From contig CADBMG010000065.1 of the NCBI GenBank assembly GCA_902795745.1, positions 1 through 21,698 on the forward strand: DNA of 21,698 bases, given 5' to 3'. Every line of letters begins with the position of its first letter. The stretch's first letter is position 1. The position numbers and the translations under genes are program-made. Of this stretch, positions 7,469-14,438 are shown in pieces. The notes below the pieces were generated by a model, which was not told where the DNA came from, made no database searches, and was given only the letters and a program-made list of their open reading frames with translations. Origin of the DNA: an uncultured Pseudomonadota bacterium. GTDB lineage: Bacteria > Pseudomonadota > Alphaproteobacteria > RF32 > CAG-239.

Positions 7469-9319
7469 CTATGCTTCCTTGCTCCAACCGTTCATAATAT
7501 ATTCACTGAGCTTTTCACTGAAAAATGAACTGTCGCTGATGGCCTCGCCTTCGGCGATTTTTGCCTGATCCAACAAAAGTCGGCATACTTCTTCAATACG
7601 CGCTTTTTCACTTGGTTCAAACATACTGTCGGCTAAGCGGATGATTAGCGGATGGTAAGGATTAATCTCCAAAATCCGCGTACTGGCAAAAGCTGTTTGC
7701 TGTTGATGGTTACGCATCAATCTTTCCAGATGAATACTCATTTGTCCGCTTTCAACCGTCAAACTTACCGGACTTTTGGTCAGTTTTTCCGTTACTTCAA
7801 CTTTACCTACTTCATTTTTGAATAACTCGGTCATGAAATCAGTAAGTTTTTTGAGGCTTCCCTCATCAGCACGCGGAGTGTCACGCTCCATTTTAAGGTC
7901 CAATTCAGCTTGTGAAATATGCTTAATCGGATAACCTTTGTAATTGGTTAAAGTTTGTACCCAAAATTCATCAATCGGGTCAACTAAGAGTAACACCTCT
8001 ATACCTTTAGCCGCAAAAGCTTCGAGCTGCGGATTGTTACGCAAAGTAGAAACATCATCGCCGGTAATATAATAAATTGTAGTCTGTCCCTCAATCACAC
8101 GCGAAATATATTCGTCAAGAGAAGTCAGACGTTCCTTATCATTTGTTGAGTAAAAACGCGACAATTCGGCAACTTCCACTCTGTTGGCAACATCTTCATA
8201 TATACCTTCCTTAAATGCTACTCCGAAGTTTTTCCAAAATACCATGTAATCATCGTAATTTTCACTGCGCTTTTTCAGCTCTTTTAATATGCGAGAAACC
8301 GTGCCGTTTTTAATTTTTGCAATTAAGGCATTTTGCTGTAACATCTCACGAGAAATGTTGAGTGGCAAATCCGCACTATCGATAATTCCCTTAACAAAAC
8401 GCAAATAAGAAGGCATCAAATCTTCAACTTTATCAGAAATAAATACACGGTTTACATATAGTTTTAAACTCTGCAATCTGTCCGGCTGAAACAAATCATA
8501 GGGGGCTTCTGACGGAATATACAGCAAACCGGTGTACTCAATATTACCCTCCGCTTTGAAGTGTAAGCGCATCCACGGTGTGTCAAAATTACGAGAGATG
8601 TGATGATAAAAATCATTATACTGTTCGTCAGTAATTTCTGCTTTATTTTTGGTCCACAATGCCGAACCGGTATTAACCGTTTCTTCTCCGGCTTTGCCTA
8701 AATCCAGCACAATCGGATAACTGATGTGATCGGAATAGGTGCGGATAATGTGACGTAAATAAATGGTATCAACATAATCTTTGGCGTCATCCTTTAAGAA
8801 CAACTTGATGTCGGTGCCGAATTTATCGCGTTCAGTATCACTGATTTCAAAACCGTCAACACCATCGGAAATCCACTTATAGGCCTGTTCTTCGCCGGCG
8901 CGTTTGGTTATAACCTCTACTTTGTCGGCAACCATAAATGCGGAATAAAAACCTACGCCGAATTTACCGATTAAATCTACCACCGAGCCGTTATCTTTAG
9001 CATTGCGCACAAAATCGGCGGTACCGGATTTTGCTATAGTTCCGAGGTGATTGATTAAATCGTCTTTGTTCATACCTATACCGTTATCACTTATCGTTAA
9101 GGTATTTTCTTCGGCATTTGGGGTAATGGTGATTTTGAATGCACCGTTATCTTTGGCTATTCCCGGATTCATAAGCGCATAATAACGCAATTTATCACAA
9201 GCATCGCTGGCGTTGGAAATCAGTTCACGTAAAAAGATATATTTCTCAGAATACAACGAGTTAATAACTATATCCAACAGCTTACTTACTTCGGTTTTAA
9301 ATTTTTGTTTTTTACTCAT
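7469..9319 (-). CDS. htpG: Molecular chaperone HtpG (bacterial Hsp90)
   Basis: An ATP-dependent homodimeric cytoplasmic chaperone that helps remodel client proteins, usually with DnaK. The 616-residue length is normal. The N-terminal ATPase domain shows RELISNASDACDKLRY (31-46), with the catalytic Glu32 and Asn36, then DNGIGM (78-83) and the lid and glycine region GKFGVGFYSAF (118-128). The middle domain carries LYVNRVFISD and the conserved PLNISREMLQQN, whose Arg contacts the ATP phosphate. The C-terminal dimerisation domain ends in a short tail without the eukaryotic MEEVD. The start is preceded by AGGAGAAAAGG. A sigma32-type promoter lies directly upstream, so heat-shock control is expected. 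The gene is independent of the lipoprotein gene upstream, which ends before this promoter. Confidence 0.97.
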   Translation of the reverse strand: MSKKQKFKTEVSKLLDIVINSLYSEKYIFLRELISNASDACDKLRYYALMNPGIAKDNGAFKITITPNAEENTLTISDNGIGMNKDDLINHLGTIAKSGTADFVRNAKDNGSVVDLIGKFGVGFYSAFMVADKVEVITKRAGEEQAYKWISDGVDGFEISDTERDKFGTDIKLFLKDDAKDYVDTIYLRHIIRTYSDHISYPIVLDLGKAGEETVNTGSALWTKNKAEITDEQYNDFYHHISRNFDTPWMRLHFKAEGNIEYTGLLYIPSEAPYDLFQPDRLQSLKLYVNRVFISDKVEDLMPSYLRFVKGIIDSADLPLNISREMLQQNALIAKIKNGTVSRILKELKKRSENYDDYMVFWKNFGVAFKEGIYEDVANRVEVAELSRFYSTNDKERLTSLDEYISRVIEGQTTIYYITGDDVSTLRNNPQLEAFAAKGIEVLLLVDPIDEFWVQTLTNYKGYPIKHISQAELDLKMERDTPRADEGSLKKLTDFMTELFKNEVGKVEVTEKLTKSPVSLTVESGQMSIHLERLMRNHQQQTAFASTRILEINPYHPLIIRLADSMFEPSEKARIEEVCRLLLDQAKIAEGEAISDSSFFSEKLSEYIMNGWSKEA

Positions 9320-9350
9320 ACCTTTTCTCCTTATATATCAGATGTGATAT

Positions 9351-9379
9351 ATATGGGGTGTAAAGCGACGCAGCGCAAG
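9351..9379 (-). promoter_or_regulatory. Heat-shock (sigma32/RpoH-type) promoter of htpG
   Basis: On the minus strand CTTGCGC (9379-9373) and CCCCATAT (9358-9351) are separated by 14 bases. This matches the RpoH consensus CTTGAAA and CCCCATNT in both sequence and spacing. The expected start near 9344 gives a leader of about 25 bases up to the ATG at 9319. The inverted repeat TATATATCA / TGATATATA (9332-9353) overlaps the -10 box and the start point. Confidence 0.82.
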
Positions 9380-9403
9380 AGTTTGGTAAAATTATTTTAT
9401 TAC

Positions 9404-10057
9404 TTATTCATCACTTATGTCTTTATCAATCCACAAAGAATTGATGAATTCCTGTTGACGGTCGTGCATAGGATGGCATTTGGTATTTTTTCCGCTTTCA
9501 TCGGCAAAACACTGAATGCCGACATCGGCGTACTGATAGGTTGCATACTGGTCATACACGTCCAAAACCATTGGCAGCATCTGCTCGGCGTCCATAATAT
9601 TATTTGCGCAGAACATTGTGTTATATTTAACATACGAAGTCCCTTTCGGACCGATATTCATCGTAAAACATGTTTGGTCGTGGCTGACTGTGTGGTTTGC
9701 ATTGCCTGAAAAGTCGAGTGAATGCGCATCTTCGTCATCGGTGAACAGCACGGCATCTTCATTGGTGTTTGCATAAGACGTATTTTTATAAGGGCTTTCC
9801 TGCTTGTAGAAAGTTTCAATATCAAAAATAGCAATTAAGTCGGCATTTTCGGCAGAAGTAGCGGTTTTTATTCCCATTTCACCGAATTTACGGCTCAGAG
9901 CACGGCGGATTTCTATGGCATACGTGCTACGCATATTGCTGCGGAAATATATACTTTTGCCATGGTCAGCAGCCAAGTCATTACGTACGTTTAAGTGATA
10001 CGGATCTTGGGCGCAAGCTGCAAGCAAAAAACAAATTAGTAGTGCTGTTTTTTTCAT
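9404..10057 (-). CDS. Putative lipoprotein of unknown function with four cysteines in the mature domain
   Basis: The start at 10057 gives a 217-residue protein with a classic lipoprotein signal: MKKTALLICFLLAAC with a LAAC lipobox and Cys15 as the lipidation site. A longer frame begins upstream at 10108, but its extra 17 residues would bury the signal, and AGAGGT lies just before the chosen ATG. The segment at about 35-84 (STYAIEIRRALSRKFGEMGI, then ADLIAIFDIETFYK) has a helix followed by a strand. This recalls outer-membrane lipoproteins in which a variable residue is paired with an ageing 'x-x-ADY' strand, such as TraT and DUF4136 types; this is a loose structural analogy. Four cysteines (130, 150, 183, 194) could form two disulfides in the periplasm. 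It has its own promoter and lies upstream of, but apart from, htpG. Confidence 0.8.
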   Translation of the reverse strand: MKKTALLICFLLAACAQDPYHLNVRNDLAADHGKSIYFRSNMRSTYAIEIRRALSRKFGEMGIKTATSAENADLIAIFDIETFYKQESPYKNTSYANTNEDAVLFTDDEDAHSLDFSGNANHTVSHDQTCFTMNIGPKGTSYVKYNTMFCANNIMDAEQMLPMVLDVYDQYATYQYADVGIQCFADESGKNTKCHPMHDRQQEFINSLWIDKDISDE

Positions 10058-10090
10058 TTTTAACCTCTTTTTGATGTTCTTACGGCATTG

Positions 10091-10119
10091 AAAATAGGTA
10101 AAAATCAAACAAAAGTCAA
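10091..10119 (-). promoter_or_regulatory. Probable sigma70-type promoter of the lipoprotein gene
   Basis: On the minus strand TTGACT (10119-10114) and TATTTT (10096-10091) are separated by 17 bases. The expected start near 10084 gives a leader of about 27 bases before the ATG at 10057. This also supports the shorter start of the lipoprotein, because the longer frame would begin upstream of the transcription start. Confidence 0.65.
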
Positions 10120-10262
10120 TATTAATAAAATAATAAAAACATTACTTAGGATAATAAATTGATTTATCTACTGCTCTAAGGGATGTAGTTTATTTATCTG
10201 CGCCGACTATGGGAATAATATTGCTTTTTGATGCATAAACTGAAAAGCTCTATCCATAATAT

Positions 10263-10279
10263 ATTGTTTATGAAACAAT
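10263..10279. repeat. Short inverted repeat upstream of the murA-unit promoter, possible operator
   Basis: ATTGTTT (10263-10269) and AAACAAT (10273-10279) form a perfect 7-bp inverted repeat with a three-base centre. It ends nine bases before the predicted -35 box at 10288, a usual place for an activator or repressor. The region is AT-rich, so chance cannot be excluded. Confidence 0.35.
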
Positions 10280-10287
10280 TAGTTTTG

Positions 10288-10316
10288 TTGCGTAAATGAT
10301 AATATACAATTATAAT
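10288..10316 (+). promoter_or_regulatory. Probable promoter of the small gene and murA
   Basis: TTGCGT (10288-10293) is followed after 17 bases by a perfect TATAAT (10311-10316). The expected start near 10323 lies about 21 bases before the first ATG at 10344. Confidence 0.65.
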
Positions 10317-10343
10317 ACCTCTATTACAAGCAGGGAGTAGCAT

Positions 10344-10481
10344 ATGACAACACAAAAATCGCAACAGCAAATTCGTTTTGAAAAAGAAGCCAAAGCGTTG
10401 CAAAAAAATATTGCCAAGCGTAAAAAACAACAGGCAGAACTTGAACGTATTAAAAAAGAAAAGGAGCTCAAAAATGGATAA
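10344..10481 (+). CDS. Small charged helical protein overlapping murA, unknown function
   Basis: A 45-residue open frame, beginning MTTQKSQQQIRFEKEAKALQ, with a strong GGGAG (10333-10337) six bases before its ATG and a promoter just upstream. More than half of its residues are Lys, Arg, Glu or Gln, with no aromatic residue beyond one Phe and spaced Ile/Leu/Ala. It should form one amphipathic helix or coiled coil. The stop TAA overlaps the murA start by eight bases, and murA's ribosome site (AAGGAG, 10461-10466) lies inside this gene, so translation is likely coupled. It could be a functional small protein or a leader peptide whose translation tunes murA. Its high Lys content suggests nucleic-acid or acidic-membrane contact, but that is speculation. 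Confidence 0.65.
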   Translation: MTTQKSQQQIRFEKEAKALQKNIAKRKKQQAELERIKKEKELKNG

Positions 10482-11769
10482 AATTAAGATTGTCGGCGGA
10501 CACAAATTGTTCGGTAAAGTTTATATAAGCGGAGCCAAAAATACGGTGTTGCCGATTATTTGCGCCACACTTTTGACAGATGAACCTGTTACGATTAAAA
10601 ATATTCCTTTTCTTTCGGATATTACATCGCTTAATAATTTGTTGTTACAGATAGGTACTAAGATTGAAGCGCGTGAGGAAATGCTGAACGGTCATAAAAC
10701 GCAAACTATTACTTATCATACACCCAAGCTGTTAAGTTTGATTGCACCTTATGATTATGTTCGTAAAATGCGGGCTTCTTACTATGTTCTTGGACCGCTT
10801 TTGACCAAATACGGTCACGTAGAACTTTCATTACCGGGCGGGTGTGCCATCGGAGCTCGTCCGATGGATATTCATCTCAGTTCACTTGAACAAATGGGAG
10901 CTCATATTGAAATTAAAAACGGTTATGTCATTGCCGATGTTGAGGGCAGATTAAAGGGAGCTCACGTGGCATTCCATTCGGCCTCGGTAGGCGCAACTTG
11001 CAATATATTGATGGCTGCGGCACTTGCCGAAGGAACAACGGTAATCGAAAATGCCGCTAAAGAACCTGAAATTGCCGATTTAATTAATGTCTTAAACAAA
11101 ATGGGTGCTCAGATTGAAGGTGCTAATACCTCAACATTGACAATTCACGGCGTTGAAAAATTGCACGGTGTTACACACGAGATTATCAACGATCGCATAG
11201 AAGCGGGCTCTTATGCCGTTGCTGCGGCTATAACCAAAGGACGCTTAGAATTGGTTAATGCTAATCCGGAGCATTTGAAAACTCCGCTTGATATTTTGCG
11301 TCGCATGGGAGTTAAAATTGAAGAAACTTCCGATGGAATTATTGTTGATGCCCAAGATGCTACTTTGCAAGGAGAAGATATTTTTACCGATTATTATCCG
11401 GGCTTTCCGACTGATTTGCAAGCGCAGTTTATGGCCTTGATGTGCGTTGCCGAAGGAGCATCCATGGTGACGGAAAATATCTGGGAAAATCGCTTTATGC
11501 ACGTTCCTGAATTGATGCGTATGGGAGCAAACATCAATGTTCACGGTCATGCCTCGGCTATTGTCAGAGGGGTGAAAAAACTTTCGGCAGCACCGGTTAT
11601 GTCAACTGATTTACGTGCTTCATTTGCTCTTGTTTTGGCAGGTCTTGTGGCGGAAGGTGAAACTATTGTTAACCGCGTTTACCATTTAGACCGCGGGTAT
11701 GAACATTTAGAGGAAAAATTTAAGGCTGTCGGTGCGGAAATGGAGCGCATTAAAGAAAGCGATTATTAA
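10474..11769 (+). CDS. murA: UDP-N-acetylglucosamine 1-carboxyvinyltransferase MurA
   Basis: First committed step of peptidoglycan synthesis: transfers enolpyruvate from PEP to UDP-GlcNAc in the cytoplasm. The 431 residues begin MDKIKIVGG, as usual for the family. An in-frame extension back to 10378 is rejected because AAGGAG sits seven bases before this ATG. Active-site residues are present: Lys22-Asn23 in SGAKN, the catalytic Cys124 in LPGGCAIGARP, Asp314 in PGFPTDLQ, and Arg401 in NRVYHLDRGY. Cys124 predicts normal fosfomycin sensitivity; Asp at this position would give resistance. It is the second gene of a unit with the 45-residue protein. About 250 bases separate it from ffh, which has its own promoter. 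No terminator hairpin is obvious directly after the stop. Confidence 0.96.
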   Translation: MDKIKIVGGHKLFGKVYISGAKNTVLPIICATLLTDEPVTIKNIPFLSDITSLNNLLLQIGTKIEAREEMLNGHKTQTITYHTPKLLSLIAPYDYVRKMRASYYVLGPLLTKYGHVELSLPGGCAIGARPMDIHLSSLEQMGAHIEIKNGYVIADVEGRLKGAHVAFHSASVGATCNILMAAALAEGTTVIENAAKEPEIADLINVLNKMGAQIEGANTSTLTIHGVEKLHGVTHEIINDRIEAGSYAVAAAITKGRLELVNANPEHLKTPLDILRRMGVKIEETSDGIIVDAQDATLQGEDIFTDYYPGFPTDLQAQFMALMCVAEGASMVTENIWENRFMHVPELMRMGANINVHGHASAIVRGVKKLSAAPVMSTDLRASFALVLAGLVAEGETIVNRVYHLDRGYEHLEEKFKAVGAEMERIKESDY

Positions 11770-11859
11770 ATTTATCTCCTTATTTGTATATGTTACCTTT
11801 GTCAAAAGTATTTGCAGCGATTTATGTGCCTTATAAAAAAGAGTTCGATAACAAATATA

Positions 11860-11888
11860 TTGACAAGTGCAAATTATTGGCGTATAAA
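11860..11888 (+). promoter_or_regulatory. Near-consensus promoter of the ffh-rpsP-rimM-trmD-rplS operon
   Basis: TTGACA (11860-11865) and TATAAA (11883-11888) are separated by 17 bases; only one of twelve consensus positions differs. The expected start near 11895 leaves a leader of about 127 bases before ffh, long for this genome segment, and it contains the GC-rich hairpin at 11955-11985. Confidence 0.75.
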
Positions 11889-11939
11889 GCACGTGAATTT
11901 TAGAGAATTTTTACCATTTGAAATGCTGTAAAAATACCG

Positions 11940-11985
11940 ACTCTAAGGAGTTCCGTCAGTCAGCGAGGGTTCGCACACTGGCGAC
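11940..11985 (+). promoter_or_regulatory. Structured GC-rich 5' leader element upstream of ffh
   Basis: Within the AT-rich leader sits a GC-rich block with two local hairpins. The first is ACTC / GAGT (11940-11943 with 11948-11951). The second is larger, 11955-11985: GTC pairs with GAC, then GTCA with TGGC (one G-T pair), then GCGA with TCGC around a GGGT loop, leaving a one-base bulge on the left and an ACAC bulge on the right. It is followed by a moderately T-rich stretch, so an attenuator-like role is possible. The SRP RNA signature GGAAGCAGCC is absent, so it is not ffs. I do not recognise a known riboswitch. Pairing was worked out by eye. Confidence 0.45.
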
Positions 11986-12021
11986 AATTTGTTTAATTAA
12001 TAACGAAAGGCAAAAACTTTA

Positions 12022-13401
12022 ATGTTTGAAAGTTTAACAAATAGGCTCAGCCAAGCTTTTTCAAAGATTACATCGCGCGGTGTTCTCAATGAAAAAGATA
12101 TTGACGAAGCAATGCGAGAGATACGCATCGCGTTGCTGGAGGCTGATGTTTCACTTTCGGTAGTGAAAGAATTTATTGCCAACGTTAAAACTGAGGCCTT
12201 GGGCGAAAAGGTTGTAAAATCAGTTCAGCCGGGGCAGATGGTTATCAAAATTGTGCACGATGCTTTGGTAAAGTTGCTTGGCGCGGAAGATACAGAGCTT
12301 AATTTCAATGCTCCGGCACCGGTGGTGTTTTTGTTGGTAGGTCTGCAAGGTTCAGGTAAAACTACCACTGCGGCAAAAATTGCTAAAAAGTTGAAAAAAA
12401 ATAAGCGTATTTTGCTGGCATCGTTGGACGTTTATCGTCCGGCAGCGCAGGAGCAGTTGGCACAATTGGGTAAACAAATTGAGGTGGATGTGTTGCCGAT
12501 TGTGGCGGGTCAAAAACCGCTTGAAATTACCAAGCGGGCACTTGATGCCGCTAAGAACGGCGTGTATGATTTGTTGATTTTGGATTCGGCAGGTCGCTTG
12601 CAAATTGATGAAAATTTGATGAGCGAATTGGTTGATGTCAAAAAAATAACAAATCCGACGGAAACGCTGTTGGTGGCTGATGCCCTTATCGGACAAGAGG
12701 CTTGCAATGTGGCAAAGGAGTTTAATGACAAAGTGGGAATTACCGGTTTGGTGCTGACCAGAATGGATGGTACCTCTCGTGCCGGTGCGGCTTTGTCGAT
12801 GAAAATGGTAGCCGGTGCGGCGATTAAGTTTTTAGGAACAGGCGAAAAGCTTGAGGATATTGAAGAATTTCACGCTGACCGCGTGGCCGGTCGAATTTTA
12901 GGGCAGGGTGATGTAGTCAGCTTAGTAGAAAAAGCGATTGAAAACGTTAATCGCGAAACCGCAGAGCAAATGGCCAGCAAAATGCTGAAAGGTTCGTTTG
13001 ATATGAACGATATGCTTAGCCAAATGCAACAGATGAAAAAATTGGGCAGTATCGGCAGTATTATCGGAATGTTGCCGGGGCTGTCAAAATTTCAGGCGCA
13101 AATTGAAGAATCCGGAGTTGGCGATAAGTTGATGAAACATCAAGAAGCCATAATTTTATCGATGACTAAGCAAGAACGCTTGCATCCTGATATTATTAAA
13201 GCCTCACGCAAAAGAAGGATTGCAATGGGTGCCGGTGTCGAAGTTCACGATGTCAATGTTTTGCTCAAATCTTATGAGCAAATGTCGACAATGATGAAAA
13301 AAATGGGCAGTATCGGCGGATTGGCGTCGATGGCCAAATTGTTAAAAGGTAATCCGTTCGGTTGTTTGCCGAAAGGAATGAAAAACAAGTTTCCTTTTTA
13401 G
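12022..13401 (+). CDS. ffh: Signal recognition particle protein Ffh
   Basis: The GTPase of the signal recognition particle. With 4.5S RNA it binds hydrophobic nascent signals and delivers ribosomes to FtsY at the membrane. The 459 residues show the N domain (1-95), the G domain with P-loop GLQGSGKTT (107-115), DVYRPAAQEQL (136-146), DSAGR (188-192) and TRMDG (246-250), and GTGEKLEDIEEFHADR (272-287). The Met-rich M domain (about 320-430) carries the RNA-binding SRKRRIAMGAG (395-405). Two positions differ from the common pattern: DSAGR for DTAGR, and DGTSRAGAALS where most Ffh proteins read DGDARGGAALS. The ribosome site AAAGG lies about 11 bases before the ATG. It leads an operon into rpsP after 41 bases. 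Confidence 0.96.
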   Translation: MFESLTNRLSQAFSKITSRGVLNEKDIDEAMREIRIALLEADVSLSVVKEFIANVKTEALGEKVVKSVQPGQMVIKIVHDALVKLLGAEDTELNFNAPAPVVFLLVGLQGSGKTTTAAKIAKKLKKNKRILLASLDVYRPAAQEQLAQLGKQIEVDVLPIVAGQKPLEITKRALDAAKNGVYDLLILDSAGRLQIDENLMSELVDVKKITNPTETLLVADALIGQEACNVAKEFNDKVGITGLVLTRMDGTSRAGAALSMKMVAGAAIKFLGTGEKLEDIEEFHADRVAGRILGQGDVVSLVEKAIENVNRETAEQMASKMLKGSFDMNDMLSQMQQMKKLGSIGSIIGMLPGLSKFQAQIEESGVGDKLMKHQEAIILSMTKQERLHPDIIKASRKRRIAMGAGVEVHDVNVLLKSYEQMSTMMKKMGSIGGLASMAKLLKGNPFGCLPKGMKNKFPF

Positions 13402-13442
13402 GAAGGAATGTAACATTAATTTATTGAAAGGAAAAAAATAAA

Positions 13443-13844
13443 ATGTCAGTACGTATCAGACTATCTCGCGGTGGTTCAAAAAAACGTCCTTATTATCATA
13501 TTGTTGCAGCCGATTCGCGTGCTCCGCGTGACGGCAGATATATTGAGAAATTGGGCGCTTACAATCCGTTGTTGCCGCAAGACAATGAAAACAGAGTTGT
13601 GGTAGATAAAGAAAAAGTTGCCGCTTGGTTATCCAAAGGTGCTCAACCGACCGACAGATTGCAAAAGATTTTTGCTAACTTAGGTTTGTGTGCAGCTCCG
13701 GTAATGGTTGAACATCCTAAGAAATCTGCGCCGAAAGCCAAAGCTGTTGAGCGTATGAAAGAAAAAGAAGCTAAAGCTGCCGCAGCAGCTGAAGCCGCAG
13801 CAGCTGCTACCGCGGAGCCGGTTGCAGAAGAATCTGCTGAATAA
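13443..13844 (+). CDS. rpsP: 30S ribosomal protein bS16 with C-terminal Ala-rich tail
   Basis: A small-subunit assembly protein. The conserved core (about 1-83) begins MSVRIRLSRGGSKKRPYYHI and includes DGRYIEKLGAYNPL. The protein is 133 residues, whereas a minimal bS16 is about 80-90. The extra part (about 90-133) is a Lys/Glu segment followed by an alanine run and an acidic end (EPVAEESAE). Such tails are known in alphaproteobacterial bS16 and are probably disordered or helical on the ribosome surface. AAAGGAA precedes the ATG. It is in the usual order before rimM. Confidence 0.96.
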   Translation: MSVRIRLSRGGSKKRPYYHIVAADSRAPRDGRYIEKLGAYNPLLPQDNENRVVVDKEKVAAWLSKGAQPTDRLQKIFANLGLCAAPVMVEHPKKSAPKAKAVERMKEKEAKAAAAAEAAAAATAEPVAEESAE

Positions 13845-13904
13845 TTTTCAGTAACGTAAGAATTAAGTTGTTATTTTGAGTCTGAAAAATAAGGAACTTT
13901 AAGA

Positions 13905-14438
13905 ATGAATAAACGGATTTGCATTGGAAAAATTGTTGCCGTTCATGGTATCAGAGGAGAGGTTAAGGTACAGAGCCAAACCAAAAATCCACTGGACTTG
14001 GATAAGTTCGGCGCAGTTGAAAATAAAAATGCCGATTGCCGTTTTGAACTTAAAGTTTTAGGTATGACTTCAAGCAATGTGCGCGTAAAAATCAAAGGTA
14101 TAGACAACAGAAATGATGCCGAGGCTTTGATAGGTACAGAATTATATGTAGCACGCGAAGCATTGCCGGTGCTTGATGAAGATGAGTTTTATAAGGGTGA
14201 TATTGTCGGCCTTAAAGTTTGTCTGAAAACACCGGATCAAGAGATTGGTAAAGTTGCAGGGTTTGCAAATTACGGTGCGGGCGATATTATTGAAATTAAG
14301 CTCAAAGGTAAAAAAGAAACAGAACTTTTACCTTTTACCGCAAGCTATGTGCCGACTATTGATATTGAAGGCGGATATATTATCGTTTCATCGGCGAGTA
14401 TGGTTTTTGCTCCTGAAGATGAAAGAGATGAGGCATAG
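13905..14438 (+). CDS. rimM: Ribosome maturation factor RimM
   Basis: Assists maturation of the 30S head and 16S rRNA processing by binding uS19. The 177 residues have the N-terminal RimM domain, beginning ICIGKIVAVHGIRGEVKV (5-22), and a PRC-barrel domain from about residue 97, beginning FYKGDIVGLKV. AAGGAA (13891-13896) lies eight bases before the ATG. The stop TAG directly abuts the trmD ATG with no spacer, so the two are co-translated in the standard rpsP-rimM-trmD-rplS order. Confidence 0.95.
   Translation: MNKRICIGKIVAVHGIRGEVKVQSQTKNPLDLDKFGAVENKNADCRFELKVLGMTSSNVRVKIKGIDNRNDAEALIGTELYVAREALPVLDEDEFYKGDIVGLKVCLKTPDQEIGKVAGFANYGAGDIIEIKLKGKKETELLPFTASYVPTIDIEGGYIIVSSASMVFAPEDERDEA

Noticed and set aside
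9332..9353. AU-rich hairpin before the htpG ribosome site as an RNA thermometer
   Set aside because: The predicted sigma32 start point falls in the loop of the hairpin, so only one arm would be transcribed. The repeat is better read as a DNA-level feature over the -10 box.
10378..10473. Upstream extension of murA by 32 residues (starting MKKKPKRCKK)
   Set aside because: MurA proteins start at MDKIKIVGG-like sequences, AAGGAG is well placed before 10474, and the extension overlaps the better-supported 45-residue frame.
11790..11903. A 37-residue open frame between murA and ffh (begins MLPLSKVFAAIY)
   Set aside because: No ribosome site before its ATG, and it spans the strong ffh promoter, including its -35 and -10 boxes. 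It is most likely chance.
11940..11985. 4.5S SRP RNA gene or tRNA-like fragment in the ffh leader
   Set aside because: The conserved SRP tetraloop and GGAAGCAGCC are absent. The GGTTCG resembles a T-loop, but no acceptor stem or other tRNA arms can be formed.
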